From an uncultured Saprospiraceae bacterium (GTDB taxonomy: Bacteria; Bacteroidota; Bacteroidia; Chitinophagales; Saprospiraceae), in the NCBI GenBank assembly GCA_938015805.1, contig CALLXF010000074.1:1-50168 (forward strand): a DNA stretch of 50,168 nucleotides, written 5' to 3'. The notes beneath the pieces are model-generated. The model saw only the letters and a list, made by a program, of their open reading frames with translations, was not told the DNA's origin and did no database searches. Below, piece by piece: positions 1 to 8,991 of this stretch (the stretch's first letter is position 1; the number at the start of each line of letters is the position of its first letter). The position numbers and the translations under genes were made by a program.

Positions 1-77
1 TTATATCTCTGGATCATGGTACCCATCGCACCATCCATCAGTAAAATTCTATTCCGACTTGCCTTTTCTAAATTCAC
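1..77 (-). CDS. metH: Methionine synthase MetH, N-terminal fragment (cut by window edge)
   Basis: Reading the minus strand from 77 gives a GTG codon followed by an open frame with no stop to the window edge. The frame encodes Asn-Leu-Glu-Lys-Ala-Ser-Arg and then LLMDGAMGTMIQRY. The DGAMGTMIQ block is the start of the homocysteine-binding barrel of cobalamin-dependent methionine synthase, which normally lies 10-20 residues from the N terminus. The GTG therefore fits better than the internal ATG at 38. Its G is shared with the TAG stop of the upstream barrel gene, a one-base overlap that suggests co-transcription. Only about 25 residues are visible. A stand-alone homocysteine S-methyltransferase domain of the split Bacteroidota type cannot be told apart from full-length MetH here. 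Confidence 0.72.
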   Translation of the reverse strand, partial: MNLEKASRNRILLMDGAMGTMIQRY

Positions 78-1885
78 TAATAATCTAATTTTAAATTTCC
101 AATATTCCCTCTTATTCCAGCACCTATATAATTTGTATTTAAGTCAAAGTTGTCATCGGTATTGTTACGTGTTCTTTTAAAAAAATGTATATCAAAGTAG
201 TAATTATGATGAAACTGATAAGATATATCTATTCCTATTTGTAAAATATCATTAGTGGTTCCCTGTCCAATGGAGTTACCTAGATTTTTTACCCTTGTTC
301 CACTAGGTTTAAGTATATCACCACCCCAGTTCAGGCCATCATAGTCCTCTCCTTTTTGGGCATAGATGACTTTCACGTTATAACTTAATTTATTCAATGG
401 TTTATATCGAGCTAAGAAAATAAATTCCCTAAAATTTGCTCCCAGAGGGTGAGCTAGTGGCTGGTTAAAGTGACTGTAATTAGCAATAGAGTTTTTAAAA
501 CCATCGAGAGGTTGACGATGTGAAAAGGTGTAAGGTCTTACTAGGTTATATTCTAAATGAAAGTCTAGGTGATCAACACTAAAAGCATCTATGTATTTGA
601 GACCAGCTTGTATTCCATATTTATTTGCCCACCAGCCTGATGCAGCTTTAAGCTCACTTAGATTAAACTCATCTAAAATGAGCTGACCATATAATGAAAA
701 TCTCTTAGCGAAATTCCATTTTCCATTTAGACCTATAAGCACATTATCTGGACTATCAAGAAAAAATTCGACAGTTCTATAAAGAATTACTGGATTTAAA
801 TATTGGAACTCAAAACGATTTTGTCGAGAAAAGATAACTGTTTCAAAAAGCCCTATTTCTATATTTTTCGTTGGCTTAATACTAAGATAATGAGTTGCCA
901 AATATTTTTTTGGTAATGCTGAAATACCAATGTTTTGTCGATCGCTTATAGGAGCTAGTTCCGCAAAAATATTTTGATAATGTAATTTCCAGACTTTCGT
1001 CGAGAATTTTAGATAGAAATAATTATTAGCATAATCAGATAATAACAATGAATTATATCCATTACCTATAAAATGGCGATTATGACCAAATTCGATTCCG
1101 ATATGAGGAGAGATTTTAAACCCTACATAGGCTTGCGAATTAGGAAAATCAAAGCCATTAAATTTTTCGGAAACGGTACTGGTAAAATCTTTATAACTCC
1201 CAAATCCTGGAATAGCTTTATACCTATCGATGCGCTCCATAAGGTAGTCGTTAAACTGACCTTGGTTCTCCACTAGATTTGTGTAGAAGTACACCTTATC
1301 ATCTATTGTTCCTCTGAGTTCTATTCCTCTGGTATTTTGGAAAATTACATTTTCGTTACCATTAAAATCTTTCCCAAATTTTATATTGACAATAGGGTTA
1401 ATTTTCATTTTTAGGAACTGGTCATTTAGTTCGTAAAAATTTGCTGGGGTTTTAAAAAAGTATTTAAGAATTGGATTTCTTGTAGTAAATTTTAACTGAG
1501 AGATGGACTTATCGGATATTTCTTTTTCTTCTATTGTGTAGAATATACTATCGACATATTTTTTTTCGTAATCGCCAGATGTATATACTTCATCACTAAA
1601 AAAATCAGAGATATACTCATTGTTGTCATCTAAGATAAATTGCATCTCCCAAAGATCTTTTTCTGAAAGGGCAGTCCCAGATTTCTCTACTCGACTGATA
1701 AAGTCGACCATGTCTTTACGGGTATAATATTTTAGGGACGAGTGTATGGGAGACTCTATTCCAGATTTTATTTCTAAGCGGTCATAGATATGATATGCAT
1801 CATTTCCAAAACCGATATAACTAGATTGTCCAAAACCAATCGAGAAGCAAAAGATTAAGAAACAGAGGAGTAATAAATACCGCAT
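77..1885 (-). CDS. RemB/Wzi-like outer-membrane beta-barrel protein
   Basis: A 602-residue exported protein with a signal peptide (hydrophobic residues 3-18) and a predicted cut before Gln20. The central part holds the family block GNGYNSLLLSDYANN (near residue 270), and further on YLNPVILYRTVEF, SGWWANKYG and FNQPLAHPLGANF. These motifs are those of the capsule-assembly Wzi-like family that in Bacteroidota includes the gliding-motility protein RemB. The C-terminal half is rich in alternating aromatic strands, as expected for an outer-membrane barrel. Wzi binds capsule at the surface and RemB is linked to gliding; which role applies here cannot be read from the sequence. It lies 16 bases downstream of lpxK and overlaps metH by one base, so it is probably the penultimate visible gene of the mre-folA-lpxK transcription unit. 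I leave the gene symbol empty because paralogues are common. Confidence 0.72.
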   Translation of the reverse strand: MRYLLLLCFLIFCFSIGFGQSSYIGFGNDAYHIYDRLEIKSGIESPIHSSLKYYTRKDMVDFISRVEKSGTALSEKDLWEMQFILDDNNEYISDFFSDEVYTSGDYEKKYVDSIFYTIEEKEISDKSISQLKFTTRNPILKYFFKTPANFYELNDQFLKMKINPIVNIKFGKDFNGNENVIFQNTRGIELRGTIDDKVYFYTNLVENQGQFNDYLMERIDRYKAIPGFGSYKDFTSTVSEKFNGFDFPNSQAYVGFKISPHIGIEFGHNRHFIGNGYNSLLLSDYANNYFYLKFSTKVWKLHYQNIFAELAPISDRQNIGISALPKKYLATHYLSIKPTKNIEIGLFETVIFSRQNRFEFQYLNPVILYRTVEFFLDSPDNVLIGLNGKWNFAKRFSLYGQLILDEFNLSELKAASGWWANKYGIQAGLKYIDAFSVDHLDFHLEYNLVRPYTFSHRQPLDGFKNSIANYSHFNQPLAHPLGANFREFIFLARYKPLNKLSYNVKVIYAQKGEDYDGLNWGGDILKPSGTRVKNLGNSIGQGTTNDILQIGIDISYQFHHNYYFDIHFFKRTRNNTDDNFDLNTNYIGAGIRGNIGNLKLDY

Positions 1886-1901
1886 TCAATAGATTTTAGA
1901 T

Positions 1902-2969
1902 TTAGACTTTGTAATTAAGTAAAAAGTCTTGTATACTCCGATTAAAAATTTCTTTTTCATCAAATAAAAAATCAACTCTTACCGGAAGTGCAAATATCGG
2001 AAGTTTATTACGAATAATGTATGGTCTATGTAATTCTAGACGTATTGCATCCTTTTCTGTCGTAACTATTATGGTATTATTTTTTTCAGCATTATCATAT
2101 ACTTTTTTTAGATACTGCATATCCCGATCTGTAAAGTAATGATGATCCTCATAGGATAGGGCATTTACTGAGATTGTTTTATCATTTAAATAGTCTAGGA
2201 GGTATTCTGTATTGGCTATAGCCGAAATCAAGATGACATTTAAATCTTTTAAACTAGGAACTTTTTGCTTGCCATTAAATATATAATAAGGTAGTCCGTA
2301 GACATATTTCGTGAAAAAGATTTTCTGATGGGGTAAAGGGTTTATATCAGAGATTATTGTGTTTTTATTTGATTCTAATATCTCATTATCACATTTAGTA
2401 ACGATAATGATATTTGCTCGTTCGTATGCGGATTTAAATTCTCGTAGTCGACCGGCGGGAAGAAGCATGTCATTAACAAAAAGATCATTTTGCGGCGTAA
2501 GTAGAATATTAAGATTTGCTGTAACAGACCTGTGCTGGTACGCATCATCGAGCAACACTACGTTTATTTCTGGATGAGCCTTTAGTAATTGAGGGATTCC
2601 TAGAGCACGACTTTCTGATACAGCCACTTTTAGCTGAGGATATTTTCTTTTGTACTGGAGTGGCTCATCACCAGCAAAGTGAGCATCATTCTGGCTTTCT
2701 ATGATTTTAAACCCTTTTGATTTTCTTTTATAGCCTCTACTGAGTATGGAAACATTGAGGTACTCCTCTAAAAGAGTAGCTAGATATTCTACATGTGGAG
2801 TTTTACCTGCTCCTCCTACAGATAGATTTCCCACATTGATTACAGGTATATTAAATTTAGTAGATTTTAGTAATCCAGAATCATACAATAGATTACGAGC
2901 TCCTACTGATAATCCATATAGAAGAGAGAGAGGAGAAAGTAAGATTTTACTTACAAAGTCTAATTTCAT
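1902..2969 (-). CDS. lpxK: Tetraacyldisaccharide 4'-kinase LpxK
   Basis: A 355-residue protein of usual LpxK length. It phosphorylates the 4' position of the tetraacyldisaccharide-1-phosphate lipid A precursor at the inner membrane. The P-loop-like motif GNLSVGGAGKTP (about residues 47-58) is diagnostic, and it is followed by ILSRGYKRKSKGF and the GDEP motif. The DDAYQHR block (about residues 141-147) is also typical of the family. The hydrophobic N-terminal segment before the P-loop matches the membrane-associated helix of LpxK. The start overlaps the end of the DUF2851 gene by four bases (ATGA), indicating translational coupling. Its place in a minus-strand envelope operon (mre, PBP2, lpxK, barrel) fits lipid A synthesis. 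Confidence 0.95.
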   Translation of the reverse strand: MKLDFVSKILLSPLSLLYGLSVGARNLLYDSGLLKSTKFNIPVINVGNLSVGGAGKTPHVEYLATLLEEYLNVSILSRGYKRKSKGFKIIESQNDAHFAGDEPLQYKRKYPQLKVAVSESRALGIPQLLKAHPEINVVLLDDAYQHRSVTANLNILLTPQNDLFVNDMLLPAGRLREFKSAYERANIIIVTKCDNEILESNKNTIISDINPLPHQKIFFTKYVYGLPYYIFNGKQKVPSLKDLNVILISAIANTEYLLDYLNDKTISVNALSYEDHHYFTDRDMQYLKKVYDNAEKNNTIIVTTEKDAIRLELHRPYIIRNKLPIFALPVRVDFLFDEKEIFNRSIQDFLLNYKV

Positions 2970-4255
2970 AAACTTTTAATAATATGATTGCCTATACTAC
3001 ACTGTAGGCAACGATTAGAATCACAATAAGTTTTCTTTAACTGGATGAGACCTTGAGACTGTAAAGCATCTTTAGAAGAGACCTTATTGCTTTTCCATTG
3101 CCTAATGATTTTATTATTCTCTGATTTTAAGCTTTCTAATAATGAGATTGCCCGTTCTTTACTTTTACGATGATTCATTTTTTCTCCATAGAAGTAGAGC
3201 ATAGATACTACAGCATTAATTATGATGGTATTTCTAGCATCTGATCCTAATTTTTTAGGTTGATGATTAGATTCATTATTAAAATGATAGTGATCATCCC
3301 AGAAAGTAGATGCTTTTACATCTAGTAATTTTATTAAATCTTTATTGGAGCTCGACTCCAATAGTAAAGAAAACAAATTATCTTTTTTAAATACAAGATG
3401 GGCAAACTGAGAGATTCTTATTGTTGGAAAAGATATCGGTCTCATCCTTGCAAATTTCCAGATGTCCAAGGATAATGGTTTTAGATCATACTTAGCTCTT
3501 AGGAAAGCGTATTCTCTAATCCACACTTTTACTTTATTATTTTCATGAGAAGAAGGCAGTAAACCACTTTGTCCCATAAGAATCGCTTCTATCTGAGAAA
3601 GGTCATTACTGTGCTTTAATAGTAGAGTAGATGATACTGATCTGGCTAATCGTTCAAAAGCATCAGCATTTACTCTAGCCCCAAAATATCTCGCTAATAG
3701 AATATAAAAACTCTCTCCCCAGTTTCCATCTGTACTTTTAAAAATCCTGTCTAAGTCTATAGTTTTTTGTTCTATCCGCTCGATTGCTGTTTTTTCTATC
3801 ATTCCGTTTACAATGATATCAGGAACGTCAGCAATTTTTGATTGACATGGAATCTCAAGTGTAGAAGATTTAAGCAAAAGGTAATTATCAAAAATATGTT
3901 GAGGGATTTTATCCTTTAATACTAGTGTAGGGATGTTTTTACCTAGGTTTTTAAGTACTTCTTTATCATGATTATAAACTACATGTAGGATCACATTATC
4001 ATATTTAGGATCATCTTGGTGATTATGTTTTAACCAGTCTGATGAACTTAAATGTATTTCTATATTTCCTGCCCAGACGGTATCATCTAGTTTTATTTTA
4101 CCAGAAAAAAAATCTGGTCCGGCATCATGATTATGGATTCCTTTCCGTAAAATCTCTAGCTTATTTCCATCCTTTGTAGCTAGTTTTGTTTTATCAAAAC
4201 ACTGTAGGTTCCAGACATAATGCAGAAAATCTTCGGAGATCTGTGTTACATTCAT
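2966..4255 (-). CDS. DUF2851 family protein
   Basis: A 429-residue soluble protein with no signal peptide. The N-terminal part (residues 8-120) contains the family signature with NHDAGPDFFSGKIK and then WAGNIEIHLSSSDW, as in DUF2851 proteins found across Bacteroidota. The C terminus ends with a cysteine cluster, TYCDSNRCLQCSIG (C-x4-C-x2-C), which looks able to bind a metal or a cluster. No function is established that I can name. It overlaps folA upstream by four bases and lpxK downstream by four bases, so the three are probably one tightly coupled operon segment. The acidic GPDFF region and the conserved His/Asp residues hint at an enzyme, but that is only inference. Confidence 0.85.
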   Translation of the reverse strand: MNVTQISEDFLHYVWNLQCFDKTKLATKDGNKLEILRKGIHNHDAGPDFFSGKIKLDDTVWAGNIEIHLSSSDWLKHNHQDDPKYDNVILHVVYNHDKEVLKNLGKNIPTLVLKDKIPQHIFDNYLLLKSSTLEIPCQSKIADVPDIIVNGMIEKTAIERIEQKTIDLDRIFKSTDGNWGESFYILLARYFGARVNADAFERLARSVSSTLLLKHSNDLSQIEAILMGQSGLLPSSHENNKVKVWIREYAFLRAKYDLKPLSLDIWKFARMRPISFPTIRISQFAHLVFKKDNLFSLLLESSSNKDLIKLLDVKASTFWDDHYHFNNESNHQPKKLGSDARNTIIINAVVSMLYFYGEKMNHRKSKERAISLLESLKSENNKIIRQWKSNKVSSKDALQSQGLIQLKKTYCDSNRCLQCSIGNHIIKSL

Positions 4256-4749
4256 ATCGATTTTTTCTCCCAGATATTAAAGCTATAGTGGTGCTCATTT
4301 TTATCGTCAGGACTATGTTTATCAGAGGATTTTAGAGTCCACTGATTATAGTCAAGTTTGGGAAAATAAATTTCACCGTCTACATCCAGATCTACCTCGG
4401 TGATATATAATCGATCCCATAAATTTGCGGTTTGCTCATATATCATACCACCGCCTATTATAAAAGCTTCTTGTTCTCCATTGGCGTAAGCCAAATTTAA
4501 AGCCTCCTCTATGCTATGGGCGACTAAACAATTAGAAGATAGGAAAAACGGATCTCTGGTAACGATTATATTAGTCCGATTAGGTAGTGGTTTTCCTATG
4601 GACTGGTAGCATTTACGCCCCATAATGATGTGATGACCGCTCGTAATTTTTTTAAAATACTTAAGGTCAGCTGGGAGGTACCATGGTATGTCGTTATCCT
4701 TACCGATAACATTATTTTTAGCTGTGGCTACGATACATGAGATCATCAT
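4252..4749 (-). CDS. folA: Dihydrofolate reductase
   Basis: A 165-residue type I dihydrofolate reductase, which uses NADPH to make tetrahydrofolate for thymidylate, purine and methionine synthesis. The frame begins MMISCIVATAKNNVIGKDND, followed by IPWYLPADLKYFKKIT, where the acidic substrate-binding residue (Asp28 in this numbering) is present. Next come the NADPH-binding GRKCYQSIG block and IIGGGMIYEQ. The C-terminal LYITEVDLDVDGEIYFP strand is also typical. The first Met is at 4749 and a second Met follows directly. It overlaps the DUF2851 gene by four bases and lies 13 bases after PBP2. Folate supply and the downstream metH are metabolically related, although several genes apart. Its position directly after PBP2 takes the place usually held by rodA. 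Confidence 0.95.
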   Translation of the reverse strand: MMISCIVATAKNNVIGKDNDIPWYLPADLKYFKKITSGHHIIMGRKCYQSIGKPLPNRTNIIVTRDPFFLSSNCLVAHSIEEALNLAYANGEQEAFIIGGGMIYEQTANLWDRLYITEVDLDVDGEIYFPKLDYNQWTLKSSDKHSPDDKNEHHYSFNIWEKKSI

Positions 4750-4762
4750 AAGACAGTGTAAT

Positions 4763-6616
4763 TTATGGATTGGATATTAAATCTAATTCTTTCATTCTGT
4801 TTAACAAAGGAAGTCGATACTCTGGAATTTCTGATTTAATATATTTTTCTAATAATAGACTGGCTATAGGAGCTGCTATGTCACCTCCAAATCCTGCATT
4901 TTCTACATATACCGCTATGGCAATCTGAGGATCATCGATCGGTGCAAAGGCAAAGTAAACGGAGTGATCTTTTCCTTGTGGATTTTGTGAGGTCCCTGTT
5001 TTTCCAGCCGAACTGATACCTGGAATTCTTCCAGCCTGTGCAGTTCCTGAGGTAATCACTTTTTGCATCCCATAAAGAACAGGGTCAAAGTGCTGTGGAT
5101 CTATAGAAACTTTATTTTTAATATTAAATTTAGGATCAAATGATGATGTCTCTGGTTTTACAAAATGAGGTATATAGTAATATCCTCTATTAGCTAAAAT
5201 CACAGCAAGATTTGCCATCTGCATCGTGGTTAGTTGTAACTCACCTTGGCCGATACCGAGCGATAAAATATACGAAGCTCTCCAGCCAGACCTTACATAA
5301 TTATACTGCTGATCATAGTGCTCGGGTGTAGGAATAAATCCAGTACTCTCGTGACTATAATCGATACCCAGTTTTTGCCCCAATCCAAATTCCTTGAGAT
5401 AGTCTACTAAGATTTGTAACCCTTTACCAGGATTATTATATCCCTCTTTTTCTATTACTTCTTTTACCAGCTGATAGTAGTAAGAATTACAAGAATGCTG
5501 AATGGCCGTGGATATATTTGTAGGGGTAGGGTGATTATGACACCCTTGACTAAATCCTTTTCTTTTATTAATTACATAGGAGCCATCACATTGTAGTGTT
5601 CTACCAGCATACGTTGTTTTTTCTTGTAATGCGATAAGTGATAGGATCGGTTTAAAAATAGATCCAGGAGGATATTTAGAAACAACTGATCGATTTATTA
5701 GTGGTTTATTAATAATATTTATACTGTCATATCTCAGAGCGTTATAAGCTTTACCTCTACCTCTATCTAGATTAAGTAAATTAGGATCATAGCCCGGAGC
5801 ACTAAGACAGGCAAGTATTTCACCAGTTTTTGGTTCGATCGCGACTATACTGCCTCGCTTGTTTTGCATTAGTTCTTCTCCTAATTTTTGTAAATCTAGA
5901 TCTATCGTCGTATATAAATCTTTACCTGTAACGGCTAAAGAATCTAGAAGACCATCGTTGTAACTCCCTACCTCACGACCGAGGTTATCTTTCATCACAA
6001 AACGGATTCCTTTTTTTCCTCTTAGATCTATATCGTAATATCTTTCCAGACCATTTTGTCCGATAAAATCACCTATATCATAAAGTCCATTAGATTTATT
6101 TATTTTGGAACTATCTGCTTCTCCTAAATATCCGAGAACATGAGCTGCGTTAGTATGAGGGTAGGCACGTACACTTCTTATCATGGGAGTAAACCCTGGA
6201 AACCTAAATAGATGCTCCTGGAATCGAGCAAATATTTCAGGCTTTATCTTAGATAAAAAAGTAAAAGGAGTAGATTTATTAAAACTGGCTTTACGCCAAT
6301 CTTTATTGAGGTATTCTAGAAATTCGTCTTTTGTAATTTCTAGCAGTTCACAAAATAATGTGGTATCCATATCTGGATCCAGTTGATTATAAACGGCATT
6401 AAGATTATAAATTTGAAAGTTATTTACTAGTAGTTTTTCGTTACGATCATATATGAGTCCTCGGCCTGGATATATAACTTGCTGGTCGATCGCCGTACTA
6501 CTTCCACGATCTCTATACTTATCACTAAACAACTGCAACTGAGCTGTTTTACCGATAAGCACAGAGGCCAGTATAGCTATGATACTGATGATGATATGAT
6601 GTCTAGATGTTTTGAT
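4763..6616 (-). CDS. mrdA: Penicillin-binding protein 2 (peptidoglycan transpeptidase), non-canonical start
   Basis: This is the PBP2 transpeptidase of the elongation (rod) complex. It has a dimerisation segment with YPGRGLIYDRNEKLL, the catalytic SxxK in PPGSIFKP, SxN in HSCNSYYYQ and KTG in SAGKTGTSQNP, followed by FAFAPIDDPQIAIAVYVEN. The first canonical start is GTG at 6562, but that would begin inside the membrane anchor. The frame stays open to a TAA at 6626-6628 and encodes KTSRHHIIISIIAILASVL, a classical basic-then-hydrophobic signal anchor, yet it contains no ATG, GTG or TTG. I place the start at ATC (6614-6616), two bases after the mreD stop, giving 617 residues. If the base is misread (ATC for ATG) the same start holds. 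The start is inferred; the product is certain. It ends 13 bases before folA. Confidence 0.9.
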   Translation of the reverse strand: MKTSRHHIIISIIAILASVLIGKTAQLQLFSDKYRDRGSSTAIDQQVIYPGRGLIYDRNEKLLVNNFQIYNLNAVYNQLDPDMDTTLFCELLEITKDEFLEYLNKDWRKASFNKSTPFTFLSKIKPEIFARFQEHLFRFPGFTPMIRSVRAYPHTNAAHVLGYLGEADSSKINKSNGLYDIGDFIGQNGLERYYDIDLRGKKGIRFVMKDNLGREVGSYNDGLLDSLAVTGKDLYTTIDLDLQKLGEELMQNKRGSIVAIEPKTGEILACLSAPGYDPNLLNLDRGRGKAYNALRYDSINIINKPLINRSVVSKYPPGSIFKPILSLIALQEKTTYAGRTLQCDGSYVINKRKGFSQGCHNHPTPTNISTAIQHSCNSYYYQLVKEVIEKEGYNNPGKGLQILVDYLKEFGLGQKLGIDYSHESTGFIPTPEHYDQQYNYVRSGWRASYILSLGIGQGELQLTTMQMANLAVILANRGYYYIPHFVKPETSSFDPKFNIKNKVSIDPQHFDPVLYGMQKVITSGTAQAGRIPGISSAGKTGTSQNPQGKDHSVYFAFAPIDDPQIAIAVYVENAGFGGDIAAPIASLLLEKYIKSEIPEYRLPLLNRMKELDLISNP

Positions 6617-6618
6617 AG

Positions 6619-7137
6619 CTACTGCTTAGGGTTAAAAATCAAAAGGAATAAAAGTATAACAACGTAAGATGAGATAAACGAAAAAATGACGCTTAAAGTT
6701 ATTTCACTAATATAAATAAACGAAAAAGCTTCTATACTAAAATACCATATCAAATGGAGTAAGAGTAAAATAGCAGTATAAGAAGCGATCCAGACTACTC
6801 CCATTTTATATATACTCAGATTATGATCTTTATTATAACCCTCGACTGGTTCCAGTATACGCAGTACATAGGTTCTACAAAACCCAGTAAATAAACAAGC
6901 ACTAGCATGAACACCAGGAGAGTTGTAAAAAAAATCTAAGGTTATTCCTAAGATAAAAGCCAGTAGAATTGTAGTGACTCTTTGTGTTTTTAGAGGTAAG
7001 AAAAGGATAAAAACAGGGTATAGAAAAAAGTGAAAATAGTTTAGGCTTCCGCCAATGTTGATCCTGTTTAAAAGAACAACTTGTACTAAAATGATGAGTA
7101 CAAATCGAAAGATATTTTTAGTAATCATACTACTCAT
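6619..7137 (-). CDS. mreD: Rod shape-determining protein MreD
   Basis: A 172-residue integral membrane protein with about five hydrophobic segments and a short loop carrying SPGVHAS near residue 75. Such small, poorly conserved membrane proteins between mreC and PBP2 are MreD. It acts with MreB, MreC, PBP2 and RodA to direct lateral wall synthesis. The sequence alone is weakly conserved, and the call rests mainly on gene order mreB-mreC-mreD-mrdA plus topology. Its start overlaps the mreC end by eight bases. Its stop is two bases before the inferred start of PBP2, so reinitiation by terminating ribosomes is plausible. Confidence 0.88.
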   Translation of the reverse strand: MSSMITKNIFRFVLIILVQVVLLNRINIGGSLNYFHFFLYPVFILFLPLKTQRVTTILLAFILGITLDFFYNSPGVHASACLFTGFCRTYVLRILEPVEGYNKDHNLSIYKMGVVWIASYTAILLLLHLIWYFSIEAFSFIYISEITLSVIFSFISSYVVILLFLLIFNPKQ

Positions 7138-7945
7138 CTTCCTCGTTCTTAAGTGATAGGAATTCTTCTTTTAACAAGCTTTCTACGATATAAACATTAT
7201 CAATAGAAGAGAAATCACTAAATAAATCTACCTCTATTCTAAATGTTTCTCCACTCGGTTCGATCTTAAAATTATCTATTGTTCCGACGGGTAAGCCTTT
7301 AGGAAAAACGGTAGAATATCCACTAGTGACCACGGTATCTCCAATACTAAAAGAAGCATATTTTTGAATGGCTTTTAGGATCCCGATTTTCTGATTACTT
7401 CCATCCCATTCTAAATACCCATGATGGTTTTGATTTTTTAAGGCAACACTAATTCTGGACTGAGTATGTAAAATAGATACAACACTGGCATAGTGAGGTG
7501 AGACATCTTTTATGATACCTACGATACCTTTATCATCGATGACACCCATTCCTGATTTGAGCCCGTCATTAAATCCTTTACATAAGGTTACAAAGTTATT
7601 TCTCACATTAGTGGTTTTGCCACATATATTAGAACCTATAACTACGTACTGATTACGAGTAGTATCACGATCATTACCATATCGTTTTATATTATTGTTA
7701 ATAATCGTCTGGAGTAACTTAGAATTCTCTTTACGTAAGGCTTCGTTTTCCTTATCTAAGTTCATAAAGTTGAAGATTTGCTGGGATTTTTGAGTGATGT
7801 AACCAGCAAATAAATTAGAACTATTGACGTAAATAGATTTTTGCTTTTGGTTATAGTTTATAATAAAGTAAAAGCAAATAAATTGTAAAAAGACAAAAAG
7901 AAAAAAGGAACCATATTTAACAAGAAAAAGAATTAAATTCTTCAT
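7130..7945 (-). CDS. mreC: Rod shape-determining protein MreC
   Basis: A 271-residue periplasmic scaffold of the elongasome, anchored by an N-terminal membrane helix (about residues 8-30). A coiled-coil stretch rich in Asn/Glu/Lys follows (about residues 63-90, with ENEALRKENSKLLQ), then a beta-rich domain with GLKSGMGVIDDKGIVG and VVSILHTQSRISVAL, which are typical MreC sequences. GDTVVTSGYSTVFPKGLPVG is a further family block. The C terminus is short and acidic (LKNEEDE), as in other Bacteroidota. It lies 14 bases downstream of mreB and overlaps mreD by eight bases. Confidence 0.95.
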   Translation of the reverse strand: MKNLILFLVKYGSFFLFVFLQFICFYFIINYNQKQKSIYVNSSNLFAGYITQKSQQIFNFMNLDKENEALRKENSKLLQTIINNNIKRYGNDRDTTRNQYVVIGSNICGKTTNVRNNFVTLCKGFNDGLKSGMGVIDDKGIVGIIKDVSPHYASVVSILHTQSRISVALKNQNHHGYLEWDGSNQKIGILKAIQKYASFSIGDTVVTSGYSTVFPKGLPVGTIDNFKIEPSGETFRIEVDLFSDFSSIDNVYIVESLLKEEFLSLKNEEDE

Positions 7946-7959
7946 ATACCTTTTTCATC

Positions 7960-8991
7960 TTAGATACTTTTTCTATCGATAAGGAAAGAGTATTCTTCGG
8001 TTTTCTTTAATGCTATACCTGTTCCTCTTACGACTGCAGTAAGTGGATCTTCTGCAATATGGACTGGTAATTTAGTTTTACTAGAGATTCTACGATCTAA
8101 TCCTCTAAGTAAAGCACCACCTCCAGTAAGGAATAGTCCTCTTCTGTAAATATCTGATGCAAGCTCTGGAGGAGTGTCTTCTAAAGCTTTTAGAATAGCT
8201 TCTTCTATCTTAGAGATGGATTTATCTAAGGCTTCTGCAATTTCTAGATGGGTTGTAAAAATTTGCTTAGGAATACCGGTAAGTAAATCTCTTCCATTTA
8301 CCGGCCACTTTTCTGGTGGGTTTTCAAGATCTTTTAAAGCTGATCCTACGTTTATTTTTACTTTTTCTGCAGTTCTTTCACCGATAAGGAGATTATGCTT
8401 TTTACGCATAAAATCTAATATATCCATTGTAAACTCATCACCAGCAGTTCTTATAGACTGATCTGTTACGATACCTGATAGAGATATAACGGCTATCTCA
8501 GTAGTACCTCCACCGATATCTATAATCATATTTCCCTCTGGAGCTTGTACATCTAAACCGATACCTAGGGCTGCTGCCATAGGCTCATGGATTAGATAGG
8601 TTTCCTTAGAATCTACATGATCTGCAGAATCAAAAACAGCTCTTTTTTCAACTTCTGTAATACCTGACGGAATACATATGACCATTTTTAGATGGGTAAA
8701 AAACCTCTTTTTACCTCCGATCATTTTGATCAGCTCCATAATCAAACTTTCTGCAGCTTGAAAATCTGCAATTACTCCATCCTTAAGAGGCCTAATCGTT
8801 TTTATATTTTCATGTGTTTTTCCCTGCATCTGCATAGCCTTTAAACCTACAGCAATGACCTCATTTGTCGTTCTGTTAATGGCTACTATAGAAGGCTCAT
8901 CCACGACGATCTTACCGTCTTGAATAATTAATGTGTTAGCAGTACCTAAGTCTACAGCTAATTCTTGCGTGAAAAAACTAAATAATTTCAT
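7960..8991 (-). CDS. mreB: Actin-like cell shape protein MreB
   Basis: A bacterial actin of 343 residues that polymerises under the inner membrane and positions wall synthesis. The phosphate-1 loop AVDLGTANT lies near residue 11, IIDIGGGTTEIAVIS is the phosphate-2 block, and LTGGGALLRGLD is the adenosine motif. The frame extends 23 codons further upstream to 9060, but the family start MKLFSFFTQELAVDLGTANT begins at the ATG at 8991. The extra residues are hydrophobic and not conserved, so I chose 8991. It heads the mreB-mreC-mreD-PBP2 series. The space to the M16 gene upstream (8992-9114) is short and holds no obvious terminator, so promoter and possible read-through cannot be separated. Confidence 0.96.
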   Translation of the reverse strand: MKLFSFFTQELAVDLGTANTLIIQDGKIVVDEPSIVAINRTTNEVIAVGLKAMQMQGKTHENIKTIRPLKDGVIADFQAAESLIMELIKMIGGKKRFFTHLKMVICIPSGITEVEKRAVFDSADHVDSKETYLIHEPMAAALGIGLDVQAPEGNMIIDIGGGTTEIAVISLSGIVTDQSIRTAGDEFTMDILDFMRKKHNLLIGERTAEKVKINVGSALKDLENPPEKWPVNGRDLLTGIPKQIFTTHLEIAEALDKSISKIEEAILKALEDTPPELASDIYRRGLFLTGGGALLRGLDRRISSKTKLPVHIAEDPLTAVVRGTGIALKKTEEYSFLIDRKSI

